A program made the position numbers and the translations under genes. From Paenibacillus bovis (lineage in GTDB: Bacteria > Bacillota > Bacilli > Bacillales > Bacillaceae_C), in assembly GCA_007679095.1 (NCBI GenBank), contig VEFU01000022.1, positions 1 through 64,000 of the forward strand: DNA of 64,000 nucleotides. Direction: 5' to 3'. Of this stretch, positions 53,436 through 62,175 are shown piece by piece; within the stretch, counting starts at the first letter, position 1; each line of letters starts with the position of its first letter. The notes below the pieces were generated by a model. That model was not told where the DNA came from and made no database searches. It saw only the letters and a program-made list of their open reading frames with translations.

Positions 53436-54038
53436 TTATCCTTCCTCCTCATTCATTTTAGGTAACTGGGAAATAAAAGCATGAATTCCTTTATTTATGT
53501 CAGCTATAATCGTATCATACGTCATTTTTGAGAGTTCTTCCTGTGGTATATCCCTATTTTGTTTCGAAAAATACTGTAAGTAGTGTTCAATTCTATTTGG
53601 TAATTGTTTATGGATATCCTTTCTAATAATCTCATGGTAGGAAGGATCTATATTCCTCCCTGTTTCAGATTCTATTTTTTGAATAATATCATCTACATGT
53701 GTATCTACATAACTCCTAATCTCATTTAATAACGGATGATGAAACTGTGCTTTTTCATTTAGCCTTTCATATGAGGTTTGATTAGGGATTGCGAGATCCT
53801 CAATATGCTTGCTTAAGTCAGATGGATTTAATCCAATATTTAAAGTACCTTCTAATTGTTCGACTTTTAATTGGTCAAATTTATATTCAAGCCTCTCTAC
53901 AGTAATAGCAGGAGTTTCTTTTAATCTCTTTATTTCAGCTGTTAATTCCTCAACAGCTGCTTGAAGCTTCGCGATTTCCTCTTGCTGTCGTTGAACATGA
54001 TTAAATAGTTGTTGAATATAATACTGAATTTTCACCAT
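53436..54038 (-). CDS. gerPC: Spore germination protein GerPC
   Basis: The 200-residue largest GerP protein has an N-terminal coiled coil (YYIQQLFNHVQRQQEEIAKL, AAVEELTAEIKRLKE), then TVERLEYKFDQLKVEQLEGT LNIGLNP, the GerPC core, and a C-terminal helical domain. The ATG at 54038 touches AAAGGAGG, and the next codon, GTG, has slightly better spacing, so the true start may be one codon later. Confidence 0.93.
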   Translation of the reverse strand: MVKIQYYIQQLFNHVQRQQEEIAKLQAAVEELTAEIKRLKETPAITVERLEYKFDQLKVEQLEGTLNIGLNPSDLSKHIEDLAIPNQTSYERLNEKAQFHHPLLNEIRSYVDTHVDDIIQKIESETGRNIDPSYHEIIRKDIHKQLPNRIEHYLQYFSKQNRDIPQEELSKMTYDTIIADINKGIHAFISQLPKMNEEEG

Positions 54039-54059
54039 CCTCCTTTTTGAGAAGAGTAT

Positions 54060-54269
54060 TTACAGAGGTACGATACTTTGTAGTGGTGATTGTTCTAATT
54101 CTGTTAAATGTACTGCTTCTGGTGCAGGTTCCTCGAAATCCCCAGTATTATATAAATTCGATACTGGAGTGATGATACCGGATGTTCCGATTTGAAAAAC
54201 CGACGAATTCGTAATTCCACTTATTTTAATCATATGAATCTGAATGGTTTGTTGAACATGGATGTTCAA
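54060..54269 (-). CDS. gerPB: Spore germination protein GerPB
   Basis: The 69-residue protein begins at a TTG (54269), six bases after GAGGTGA. It reads MNIHVQQTIQIHMIKISGI and then TNSSVFQIGTSGIITPVSNL, the GerPB motif. A proline- and glutamate-rich tail follows. Second gene of the operon. Confidence 0.92.
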   Translation of the reverse strand: MNIHVQQTIQIHMIKISGITNSSVFQIGTSGIITPVSNLYNTGDFEEPAPEAVHLTELEQSPLQSIVPL

Positions 54270-54298
54270 GTTTCGTCACCTCATTTCAAGAGGAATTT

Positions 54299-54520
54299 CT
54301 ATAATGTAAACAGTATTCCTTGATCCATATCATCTTGATCATATACATTTACAGACGAATACTCGTTTGTTACTTTAATTTCATCACCAGTGATGAACGA
54401 TCCGGCTCCTGCAAATGTTTTTAAATTAGAAACAGGATGAATTTGGAGCACATCACCTACATTGAAAACACCTGAAGAACCTATACTTATTATTTGAACG
54501 GCTCCAACAAAACCGGGCAT
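54299..54520 (-). CDS. gerPA: Spore germination protein GerPA
   Basis: The 73-residue first gene of gerPABCDEF begins MPGFVGAVQIISIGSSGVF and has NVGDVLQIHPVSNLKTFAGA, then GSFITGDE. It is paralogous to GerPF at the other end of the operon. ATG 54520 is nine bases after AAAGGATG. A sigma-K type promoter lies 38-64 bases upstream. Confidence 0.93.
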   Translation of the reverse strand: MPGFVGAVQIISIGSSGVFNVGDVLQIHPVSNLKTFAGAGSFITGDEIKVTNEYSSVNVYDQDDMDQGILFTL

Positions 54521-54557
54521 TGCCGTTCACATCCTTTGTATATATTGATTTTCAATG

Positions 54558-54584
54558 TATTCTATGAAGATAAAAAGAATTTGT
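54558..54584 (-). promoter_or_regulatory. Sigma-K type promoter of the gerP operon
   Basis: On the minus strand AC (54584-54583), 16 bases, then CATAGAATA (54566-54558). This is a full match to AC-N16-CATANNNTA. Mother-cell sigma-K and GerE control gerP in Bacillus. Confidence 0.65.
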
Positions 54585-54647
54585 GATTAAATTGCCTAGA
54601 AGGTAAAATGTAATGGAGTATGAATACATATAGGGGAGACATGATGG

Positions 54648-55835
54648 ATGAAGGGGAACATAGAGCAGGTTGGTATATCCAATCGTATTCAATCTCTAGA
54701 TGTTTTAAGGGGATTATCATTATTAGGTATATTAGTAATCAATATGATTAGTTTTCACTCACCATTTGGATATTACAATCCTTATGAATGGTGGAAATAT
54801 GGGGATCTTGCTGTATTTACTTGGCTGGATATTTTTGTACAAGCTAGTTTCTATCCAATATTTGCAATGATGTTCGGTTACGGGATGGTTATCATGCAAA
54901 AAAGGAGTGCATTAAAAGGTATTTCCTTTTATAAAATTAGTATCAGGAGACTTATTGTTCTTCTAGTCATTGGGATTTTACATGCTTTCTTCGTATGGCA
55001 TGGGGATATTTTGATTACATACGCCATCATGGGTCTTGTATTGCTATTGCTTATGAAGCTATCAGGTACCATGTTAATGACGATTGGGGCAGTTGTATAC
55101 ATAATACCTCAGCTATTTTTAAGTGGAATGTTAGTCATAATTAGCATGATTGACGTCTCGGCACTTGGTGATTTTACAGATATAGTAGCACTTCAACAAG
55201 CAGAGACTACATATGCAACCGGAACATTTTGGGAAATAACACAACAGAGATTCATAGATTGGTCTGTTAACAATAACATCGGTGGATTCATTGTTTATTT
55301 GATTATGATATTGCCATTAATGATGATAGGTGCAGGTGCTGCTAAAAAGCAATGGCTGGAGAAAGCAAATAAACAAAGAAAAGGTTGGACAATCCTTTTA
55401 GTTATTACCTTACCAATAGGGTTGTTAATAAAAATGCTTCCATTTTATATAGAACCTTCTATGAGTTTACAATATGTACAAGATATGTTGGGTGGACCTA
55501 TATTAAGTTTTGCTTACATAGCAATTGTTGTTCTACTAATGACAAATAAGTATGTTGTGCAAATATTGAAGCCGTTAGCATCTGCTGGAAGAATGTCGAT
55601 AACTATTTATTTAACGCAGTCAATTGTAGGGACTTTCATTTTCTACCAATATGGATTGGGGCTTTATGGAGAAATGTCCATGCAGACAGGGACATTACTC
55701 GCAATAACCATTTTTATTATTCAAGTAATCTTAGCTGAAATTTGGTTGTGGAAATTCAAACAGGGACCTGTAGAAAAGGTGTGGCGTCTATTAACCTATG
55801 GACGTACTAAAATCAAAGGGGTAGAGGAAAAATGA
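54648..55835 (+). CDS. DUF418 (YeiB-like) membrane protein
   Basis: The 395-residue polytopic protein begins RIQSLDVLRGLSLLGILVIN, the DUF418/acyltransferase-3-like first helix. It ends with the DUF418 region LASAGRMSITIYLTQSIVGTF and EIWLWKFKQGPVEKVWRLLTYG. Eight to ten helices are visible. Function is unknown. It overlaps yisK by 4 bases. The ATG at 54648 has GGGGAG nine bases upstream, while ATGs at 54641 and 54644 lie in another frame. Confidence 0.88.
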   Translation: MKGNIEQVGISNRIQSLDVLRGLSLLGILVINMISFHSPFGYYNPYEWWKYGDLAVFTWLDIFVQASFYPIFAMMFGYGMVIMQKRSALKGISFYKISIRRLIVLLVIGILHAFFVWHGDILITYAIMGLVLLLLMKLSGTMLMTIGAVVYIIPQLFLSGMLVIISMIDVSALGDFTDIVALQQAETTYATGTFWEITQQRFIDWSVNNNIGGFIVYLIMILPLMMIGAGAAKKQWLEKANKQRKGWTILLVITLPIGLLIKMLPFYIEPSMSLQYVQDMLGGPILSFAYIAIVVLLMTNKYVVQILKPLASAGRMSITIYLTQSIVGTFIFYQYGLGLYGEMSMQTGTLLAITIFIIQVILAEIWLWKFKQGPVEKVWRLLTYGRTKIKGVEEK

Positions 55836-56728
55836 AATTTATTACTTTTAATTCAAACGGCAAAGAAAAGTTAGGTGTATTAAATGAAGAGCACCAGAAT
55901 GTCTGGGATATAGAACAATTATCTTTAGACAGTGCGATAGATTGTCCTGCATCTCTCTTAGAAGGTATTAAAGAAGGAGAATCATTTATACAATCTATTT
56001 CTCGTTTGATAGAGTGGGGAGAGGCTCAAGCTTCTCACAAATATTCTATCCCATTAACAGAAATTCAATGGTTATCTCCTATACCTAAGCCACAAAAAAA
56101 TATCATGTGTGTTGGTAAAAACTATCGTGATCATGCAATAGAAATGGGTGGAGAAGCTTCAATTCCAGAGCATGTAATGGTTTTTACGAAAGCACCAACT
56201 TCTGTGACTGGTCATGATGCAATAATTGATGCACATGCGGATATTACTTCTGAACTGGATTATGAAGGTGAATTAGCAGTCATAATTGGGAAAGCAGGTA
56301 AGGGAATTAAGCAGGAAGATGCTTTAGAGCATGTATTTGGCTATACAATTCTTAACGATATTACTGCACGTGATTTACAGCAACGTCATCAACAGTTTTT
56401 TATCGGTAAAAGCCTAGATACTTCTTGTCCAATTGGACCGTGGATTGTCCATAAAGATAGTATCCAAAATCCGAATCAGTTACAAATTGAAACAAAGGTT
56501 AATGGTGAAATCCGTCAAAAATCGAATACAGAGCATTTTATTTTTCCAATAGAAGAGGTTATATCCGTGCTATCTCAAGGAATGACATTGGAACCTGGTG
56601 ATATCATTGCGACTGGTACACCTGCTGGAGTTGGAAAAGGTTTTAATCCACCGCGATTCCTGAAAAGTGGAGATGAAATAGAGATTACTATTGAAAATAT
56701 CGGTAGATTAAACAATATTGTGAAATAG
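55832..56728 (+). CDS. yisK: Fumarylacetoacetate hydrolase-family protein (YisK)
   Basis: The 298-residue protein has an N-terminal ~90-residue cap and a FAH domain with KNIMCVGKNYRDHAIEMGG. Acidic metal ligands are in ELDYEGELAVIIG, and NDITARDLQQRHQQ and ATGTPAGVGKGFNPPRFLKSGD also follow the family. B. subtilis YisK is an oxaloacetate decarboxylase that interacts with the cytoskeletal protein Mbl, as I recall. It is translationally coupled to the DUF418 gene. AGGGGTAGAGG precedes the ATG. Confidence 0.92.
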   Translation: MKFITFNSNGKEKLGVLNEEHQNVWDIEQLSLDSAIDCPASLLEGIKEGESFIQSISRLIEWGEAQASHKYSIPLTEIQWLSPIPKPQKNIMCVGKNYRDHAIEMGGEASIPEHVMVFTKAPTSVTGHDAIIDAHADITSELDYEGELAVIIGKAGKGIKQEDALEHVFGYTILNDITARDLQQRHQQFFIGKSLDTSCPIGPWIVHKDSIQNPNQLQIETKVNGEIRQKSNTEHFIFPIEEVISVLSQGMTLEPGDIIATGTPAGVGKGFNPPRFLKSGDEIEITIENIGRLNNIVK

Positions 56729-56818
56729 TGATGTATTTCTATAGATATGATGGTAATTATGGTACTATTAGGTAAATCTAGATAAAATAACTTTCGTACA
56801 TGAATAGGAGGAAACTAC

Positions 56819-57190
56819 GTGTTTGATCGCACAGATGCACATATTACGACTTGGGCAATAGCAATAATTTTATTTGTCATTGCATTATTCTTGCTTAAGA
56901 GTGGAAATAAAAAAGCGACTAAAATAGTGCAAATGATTTTAAGAGTGTTCTATCTATTAATTATTGCTACAGGTGTAACGCTTTTTGCAAGACACAGTGA
57001 TTTTGATCCTGCCTTATATGGTTTTAAGTTTCTTGGAGGAATAGTCATCATAGCGATGATGGAGATGGTGCTAGTTCGTACAAACCTTAATAAAAAGACG
57101 GGGATTTTCTGGGCTATTTTGATTATTGCTTTTATTGTCACATTCTATTTAGGGGCAAGATTACCTATTGGATGGAATTGGGCTGCTTGA
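56819..57190 (+). CDS. yisL: YisL-family membrane protein (DUF1516)
   Basis: The 123-residue protein has four hydrophobic helices: TTWAIAIILFVIALFLL, MILRVFYLLIIATGVTLF, FKFLGGIVIIAMMEMVLV and GIFWAILIIAFIVTFYLG. The start is a GTG at 56819, six bases after AGGAGGAAAC. Function is unknown. It follows yisK as in B. subtilis and has its own terminator. Confidence 0.88.
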   Translation: MFDRTDAHITTWAIAIILFVIALFLLKSGNKKATKIVQMILRVFYLLIIATGVTLFARHSDFDPALYGFKFLGGIVIIAMMEMVLVRTNLNKKTGIFWAILIIAFIVTFYLGARLPIGWNWAA

Positions 57191-57200
57191 TAAGTAAGAC

Positions 57201-57230
57201 AAAAAAGAACCGCATTTTGCGGTTTTTTTT
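57201..57230 (+). terminator. Intrinsic terminator after yisL
   Basis: AACCGC pairs with GCGGTT around ATTTT, followed by a T-run. Confidence 0.92.
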
Positions 57231-57360
57231 GATGAAGAAATATAATATTCATTACTTTTTATATAGATTTTAGATGACTTATTTGCTATTCTTCTTTAAA
57301 ATGAAAATATGTTGTAATTTAAAGTATTTTGTCGAAAATCTAATTGGTGGTGAAAGTAAC

Positions 57361-59397
57361 TTGGTTACATCGTATGACCATTTATTTGAAGATGAGAATG
57401 GTTTACTTAATTTCATACATAAACAAAACCTCGCTAATTATAAATCATTGTTTATTGAAGTGACGAAACCAGGTGATAATGTAATAGATTCCGCATCTTG
57501 TATTGAAATACTACTAAAATCATTACCACATGCTGTAATTAGCGAAAAAAACATAGAAGAAGATTTGAGCAATAATCCGTTATCTAAAGTATCTATTAGA
57601 TTTACTGTTTTTAATGTTGAAAAACCTGAAAATGATTACAAACATTCATTAATTACTCCTAATACGGATGAATTTGCTAGACTTTTTTCACATGTGAATA
57701 ATGAGTATGGAAAAGTTTCTACCGTATTGAACGCAACAAATGATTACTATACATCCATTTATCAAAAATTTCCGGAAGTAGCTTTTACAACAGATATAGA
57801 GGGGCGTTTTACAAGTATAAACGATGCTTTTTCAACAGCTTTTGGCATGAATATTGATGATGTAAAAGGGAAATCAGTAGAATATTTTCTACCTAATAAT
57901 AATGTTCCGATTAGAAGACACTTTTTTCGAGCATTACGTGGGAAAACGGTGGAATTTGAAATAGATGTAAAGAATAAATCTGGCAATATTGAACATTATT
58001 TATTTCACCTTGTTCCAATCTTGTTAAAAGATGAAGTGGTGGAAATGTTTGTGTTTGGTAGAAATATAACGAAGCAAAAAGTAATGGAACAGAAAATGGA
58101 AAGATTTGCTTATTTTGACCAAGATACCGGTTTACCTAATCGGATGAGATTTAATGAAATATTAGAGAGATGTGTCGTAAAGGCTAAAAAAATCAATGCG
58201 AAATTTCATGTTATGTTTATGGATGTGGATCGATTTAAATCGATTAATGATATGCTTGGTCACCGAGCAGGAGATATGGTTTTAAAAGAATTAGCTAAGC
58301 GCATATCCGCTGAAATACCGAAAAATGCAGTTTTAGGTAGATTTAGTGGCGACAAGTTTTCTATTATTCTACCTGAAAAAAATCCGATTCTAGATACAAC
58401 AGAAATTGGCAAAGCATTATTGAAATCTATTCAAAAGCCTTTTTTATACGATAATCAAGAGTTTTTCGTTACAGGAAGTATTGGTATTAGTCAATTTCCA
58501 AATGATGGTCATAATACGATGGAATTAATGAAAAATGCAGATCTTGCATTGAATTATGTGAAGCAGCAAGGTGGAAATAGCTTAATATTCTATACAGAAG
58601 ACATGAATAAAGAGACGGTAAGAAGGTTAGAAATAGAAGGTAGTCTGCGTAAAGCATTAGAAAAAGATGAGCTATTTATCGCATATCAGCCAATTATTAA
58701 TACACAATCAAGAGAATTAAGTACATGTGAAGCACTTCTAAGATGGAATCATCCAGAGCTAGGGTTGATTCCGCCAACGACGTTCATTCCTATAGCGGAA
58801 GAAACAGGCATGATTCATGAAATTGGATACTGGGTATTAAAAAAAGCATGCAAACAAATTAAGGAATGGCAAAATGATGGGATGCCACATTTATGTGTTT
58901 CTGTAAATGTATCTGCCCACCAACTTCAAAATAACCGCTTTATTGATGAAGTGAAATCCGCACTTGAATATTCAGGTTTAGAGGCAAGATACTTGTACTT
59001 AGAATTAACAGAAAGCGCTATGCTAAAATATGCCTCAGATACAATTGAAATGATGAGAAAGCTAGGAGAATTAGGAGTAAATATATCAATCGATGATTTT
59101 GGTACAGGGTATTCTTCATTAAGTTATTTGAAGAATTTACCGATTCATCATTTGAAAATTGATCGTTCTTTTATTCAATGCTTTAGAATGGATTCTCCAG
59201 ATTTTGCAATAGTGAATGCCATTATGACAATGGGACATGGACTAGGGTTAAACATTGTTGCAGAAGGTGTAGAGACAAAGGATCAATTAACCTTATTAAC
59301 GAAAATCGGTTGTGATTTTGTCCAAGGCTACTATGTAGAAAAGCCAATGCAACCAGATCAATTTTATAGTTGGCATCAAAACATGAAAGTATATTAA
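57361..59397 (+). CDS. PAS-GGDEF-EAL protein, probable c-di-GMP phosphodiesterase
   Basis: The 678-residue cytosolic protein has an N-terminal region of ~130 residues without a known fold, then a PAS domain (about 135-245). A GGDEF domain (about 250-415) and an EAL domain (about 430-670) follow. The GGDEF active site is degenerate: S329-G-D-K-F333 instead of GGDEF. The EAL site is intact with E457-A-L and DDFGTGYSSLSYL, so hydrolysis of c-di-GMP is more likely than synthesis. The open frame begins at 57274, but TTG 57361, 7-8 bases after GGTGGTGA, is the only start with a site. Confidence 0.88.
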   Translation: MVTSYDHLFEDENGLLNFIHKQNLANYKSLFIEVTKPGDNVIDSASCIEILLKSLPHAVISEKNIEEDLSNNPLSKVSIRFTVFNVEKPENDYKHSLITPNTDEFARLFSHVNNEYGKVSTVLNATNDYYTSIYQKFPEVAFTTDIEGRFTSINDAFSTAFGMNIDDVKGKSVEYFLPNNNVPIRRHFFRALRGKTVEFEIDVKNKSGNIEHYLFHLVPILLKDEVVEMFVFGRNITKQKVMEQKMERFAYFDQDTGLPNRMRFNEILERCVVKAKKINAKFHVMFMDVDRFKSINDMLGHRAGDMVLKELAKRISAEIPKNAVLGRFSGDKFSIILPEKNPILDTTEIGKALLKSIQKPFLYDNQEFFVTGSIGISQFPNDGHNTMELMKNADLALNYVKQQGGNSLIFYTEDMNKETVRRLEIEGSLRKALEKDELFIAYQPIINTQSRELSTCEALLRWNHPELGLIPPTTFIPIAEETGMIHEIGYWVLKKACKQIKEWQNDGMPHLCVSVNVSAHQLQNNRFIDEVKSALEYSGLEARYLYLELTESAMLKYASDTIEMMRKLGELGVNISIDDFGTGYSSLSYLKNLPIHHLKIDRSFIQCFRMDSPDFAIVNAIMTMGHGLGLNIVAEGVETKDQLTLLTKIGCDFVQGYYVEKPMQPDQFYSWHQNMKVY

Positions 59398-59438
59398 ACT
59401 ACGCTTTAAATGTAGTACACATTCGGGGGTTTTTCACC

Positions 59439-60827
59439 TTGTTGAAAAAAACATTTAGTATATTGTTACTCTTTTCACTTATCTTCACTACAGTAACGGT
59501 TCAAGCAGATGAAGTAGAGGACCGAAAATGGGAAGACGAAATTATTTATTCGCTCATCGTCGATAGATTTTATAATGGTAATAGTGAGAATGATTTCGAA
59601 GTGAATATGAAAGACATAAATAGTTATAATGGTGGCGATTTTGCCGGTATTGAAAAGCGATTAGACTATTTAAGAGACATGGGATTTACAGTTATACAAT
59701 TATCATCAATCTTTGAAAATGAAGATGGTGGATATCATGGACAATGGATTACTGATTATTACAGTCCAGAACAACACTTTGGTACAATGAAAGAATTTAA
59801 CAAATTAGTTAAAGCAGCACACGATAAAGGAATAAAAATAATTTTAGAGTTTCCTGTTCTTCCTAATTATTCAAATACGGATATACATGATGCTGCAAAA
59901 TGGTGGGTTGAAAATACAGAAATTGATGGGTATAAAATACCGAATGTAAAATCAAGATCGATTGAATTTTGGAAACAATTTATTGAAATCATGAAGCAAG
60001 AAAATGAAAACTTTTATGTATCAGCGCAAGATAAAGTGTTAAGTGATACAGATATGAAAGCACTTTACAGTGCAGGATTCGATGGTGTTTCTACAATTTC
60101 ATTAGTACAACCTTTAAGAGATGCATTTTCGAATACAAACAAATCTGCTCAATCATTATTGGAGTTAACAAAGGAAAATAGTGATTTATCTGGGATTCAA
60201 GAGGTGTTCTTTGACAATAAGGATACAACTAGATTTACTCGGGACATGGTAGAGAGTGGGGCTTTTCCGGGATCTTCTTGGAAATTAGCATTGACATATT
60301 TATATACACAACCATCTGTCCCAGTCATTTTCTATGCTACCGAAATTGCAGTCAATGGTGGAGAGGCACCGGAAAATATACCATTAATGAACTTCAGAAC
60401 AGATGAGGAGTTAATTGACTTTATCACTGATTTAGGGAAGGTTAGACAAGAACAACCAGCATTAACTAGAGGTTCAATGGATATATTGCATGAAGATAAT
60501 GGGCTAATTGCTTTTAAGCGTCAGTATGAATCTGATACAGTCGTAGTAGTAATTAATAATACAGATGTAGATCAGAACTTTATTATCCCAGCTAGTGATT
60601 TAGAGGATGAAAAAGAATTACGTGGTTTGTTAGGTACGGATTTAGTTCGAAGTGATAATGGGGAATATAAAATATTTATTGATCGTGAAGGAATGGAAAT
60701 TTATAAACTAACCGATAAAAGCGGTATTAATGTGTGGTTTATTATTGCGTTGTTTGCGGTTTTTGGATCATTTATACTCTTTATGTACATCGCTTGGAAG
60801 CGTGGGAAAAATCGTATACCAGAATAA
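59439..60827 (+). CDS. Amylase-fold (GH13-like) membrane-anchored protein lacking catalytic residues
   Basis: The 462-residue protein has a signal peptide (LKKTFSILLLFSLIFTTVTVQA), an amylase-type barrel (EDEIIYSLIVDRFYNG, NGGDFAGIEKRLDYL, GYHGQWITDYYSPEQHFGT) and a C-terminal membrane helix at about 430-455, then basic residues. The GH13 nucleophile region reads GYKIPNVK (P168 for Asp). The acid/base region reads YVSAQDK (Q197 for Glu). The stabiliser motif reads DNKDTTR (K261 for His, D262 kept). Conserved region I reads EFPVLPNY instead of D-x-x-x-N-H. It is likely an inactive binding or regulatory protein outside the cell. The start is TTG 59439 (or 59442) behind GGGGG. Confidence 0.82.
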   Translation: MLKKTFSILLLFSLIFTTVTVQADEVEDRKWEDEIIYSLIVDRFYNGNSENDFEVNMKDINSYNGGDFAGIEKRLDYLRDMGFTVIQLSSIFENEDGGYHGQWITDYYSPEQHFGTMKEFNKLVKAAHDKGIKIILEFPVLPNYSNTDIHDAAKWWVENTEIDGYKIPNVKSRSIEFWKQFIEIMKQENENFYVSAQDKVLSDTDMKALYSAGFDGVSTISLVQPLRDAFSNTNKSAQSLLELTKENSDLSGIQEVFFDNKDTTRFTRDMVESGAFPGSSWKLALTYLYTQPSVPVIFYATEIAVNGGEAPENIPLMNFRTDEELIDFITDLGKVRQEQPALTRGSMDILHEDNGLIAFKRQYESDTVVVVINNTDVDQNFIIPASDLEDEKELRGLLGTDLVRSDNGEYKIFIDREGMEIYKLTDKSGINVWFIIALFAVFGSFILFMYIAWKRGKNRIPE

Positions 60828-60831
60828 TATT

Positions 60832-60875
60832 AACCGAACTATCATGAGTTATATCAAAGATAGTTCGGTTTTTGA
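60832..60875 (+). terminator. Intrinsic terminator after the amylase-like gene
   Basis: AACCGAACTATC pairs with GATAGTTCGGTT, followed by TTTTGATTTT. The stem sequence is shared with 28713-28748 and 45183-45212. Confidence 0.92.
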
Positions 60876-60974
60876 TTTTCATTCGTATTACTTTGTTCAA
60901 TCAAATCGTTTTGTCCCAGCGACTTTCAAAAAAATATCTGTGCATGTGGATCAGCTTTATTACACGAACGTTGT

Positions 60975-61841
60975 TTATCCATTAATAACAGATCCTCCGT
61001 TAATGTGAATCATTTGGCCAGTAACATAGCTAGAGTCTTCAGAAGCTAGATAAACATAAGCAGGTCCTAGTTCGGATGGTTGTCCAGGACGTTGGCCGAT
61101 TGGTTGTGAGGAGCCGAAGTTACTTACTTTTTCTGCATCGAAAGTAGCAGGGATAAGTGGTGTCCAAATAGGTCCTGGTGCTACACCATTTACTCGGATT
61201 CCTTTCTCAGCTAGTGACATAGCTAATGACCTAGTAAAAGAAACAATCGCTCCCTTCGTTGAGGAGTAGTCTAGTAATTCAGGGCTTCCTGCATAAGCAG
61301 TAATGGATGCAGTATTTATAATTGAACTTCCTGCTTTTAAATGTGGTAATGCTGCTTTTGTTAAAAAGAAGAAAGAGTAAATATTTGTTCTAAACGTTTT
61401 ATCTAATTGCTCTTCTGTAATATCAAGCAAGCTTTTTTGTGGATGTTGTTCTGCTGCATTGTTAACAAGAATATCAATTTGATTAAAGGTGTCCATTACT
61501 TGTTTGACGATATCTTGGCAGTGCTGTTCTTGTCCAATATCACCACGAATTAATAGACATTTTCTTCCTTCATTTTCAATTTCCTGCTTTGTTAATTCAG
61601 CATCAGAATCCTCGTTAAGATAAGAAATGGCAATATCAGCACCTTCTCTTGCAAAGTGAAGTGCTGCAGCTTTACCTATTCCACTATCTCCACCAGTGAT
61701 AATGGCAACTTTATTTGTAAGTTTGCCACTACCTTTATAAGTGGATTTAATTGATTCTGGTATAGGGTTCATTTCGCTTTGAATCCCAGGTTGTTTGTTT
61801 TGCTGTTGTTTAGGCATCGTGTTTTTGTTGTTTTGAGACAT
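60975..61841 (-). CDS. Short-chain dehydrogenase/reductase (YhxC/YdaD-like)
   Basis: The 288-residue SDR has an N-terminal 40-residue extension rich in Gln/Asn/Lys. The nucleotide motif ITGGDSGIGKAAA, NNAAEQHPQ and the active-site Y-x-x-x-K (LDYSSTKGA) follow. The end AYVYLASEDSSYVTGQMIHINGG is typical. The extended N terminus is found in the Bacillus YdaD, YhdF and YhxC group, linked to general stress. The substrate is unknown. AAAGGGAGTGCTATT precedes the ATG. Confidence 0.93.
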   Translation of the reverse strand: MSQNNKNTMPKQQQNKQPGIQSEMNPIPESIKSTYKGSGKLTNKVAIITGGDSGIGKAAALHFAREGADIAISYLNEDSDAELTKQEIENEGRKCLLIRGDIGQEQHCQDIVKQVMDTFNQIDILVNNAAEQHPQKSLLDITEEQLDKTFRTNIYSFFFLTKAALPHLKAGSSIINTASITAYAGSPELLDYSSTKGAIVSFTRSLAMSLAEKGIRVNGVAPGPIWTPLIPATFDAEKVSNFGSSQPIGQRPGQPSELGPAYVYLASEDSSYVTGQMIHINGGSVING

Positions 61842-61929
61842 AATAGCACTCCCTTTAGCTTAGTTGTAAAAGGTTTTTTTCTTACATAGTTGATATACCC
61901 CGTTGATTATTATTTATGCATAAAAAATA

Positions 61930-61960
61930 GCCGTTAAGTATCGAAATACTTAGCGGCTTT
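61930..61960 (-). terminator. Terminator of the 44-aa gene
   Basis: Leftward GCCGCTAAGTATT and GATACTTAACGGC pair with one mismatch, then TATTTTTTA follows. Confidence 0.85.
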
Positions 61961-61964
61961 AAAA

Positions 61965-62099
61965 TTAGAGATGGTCAGTCTTTTTTGAATATTGGTGTTT
62001 TCCTGCTTGTCTGTTCTTTTCACGTAGTTCATTTTTTTCTTCATGGACACGTTGATTATCTTTTGCTTTTTTGTCATTATCAGATGTATTATAGCGCAT
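61965..62099 (-). CDS. Small charged protein, DUF3941-like (44 aa)
   Basis: The ATG at 62099 follows AAAGGAGAAATTCAA. The 44-residue product, MRYNTSDNDKKAKDNQRVHE continuing EKNELREKNRQAGKHQYSKK and TDHL, is very polar and basic. It resembles the DUF3941 micro-proteins of Bacillaceae from memory. No membrane helix or cysteine is present. A terminator follows directly. Confidence 0.75.
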   Translation of the reverse strand: MRYNTSDNDKKAKDNQRVHEEKNELREKNRQAGKHQYSKKTDHL

Positions 62100-62175
62100 T
62101 TGAATTTCTCCTTTCTTGGGCTAAACAGTTAATAGTATTACCAAGAATCAGGAGAAAATGATGAGAACAACATTT

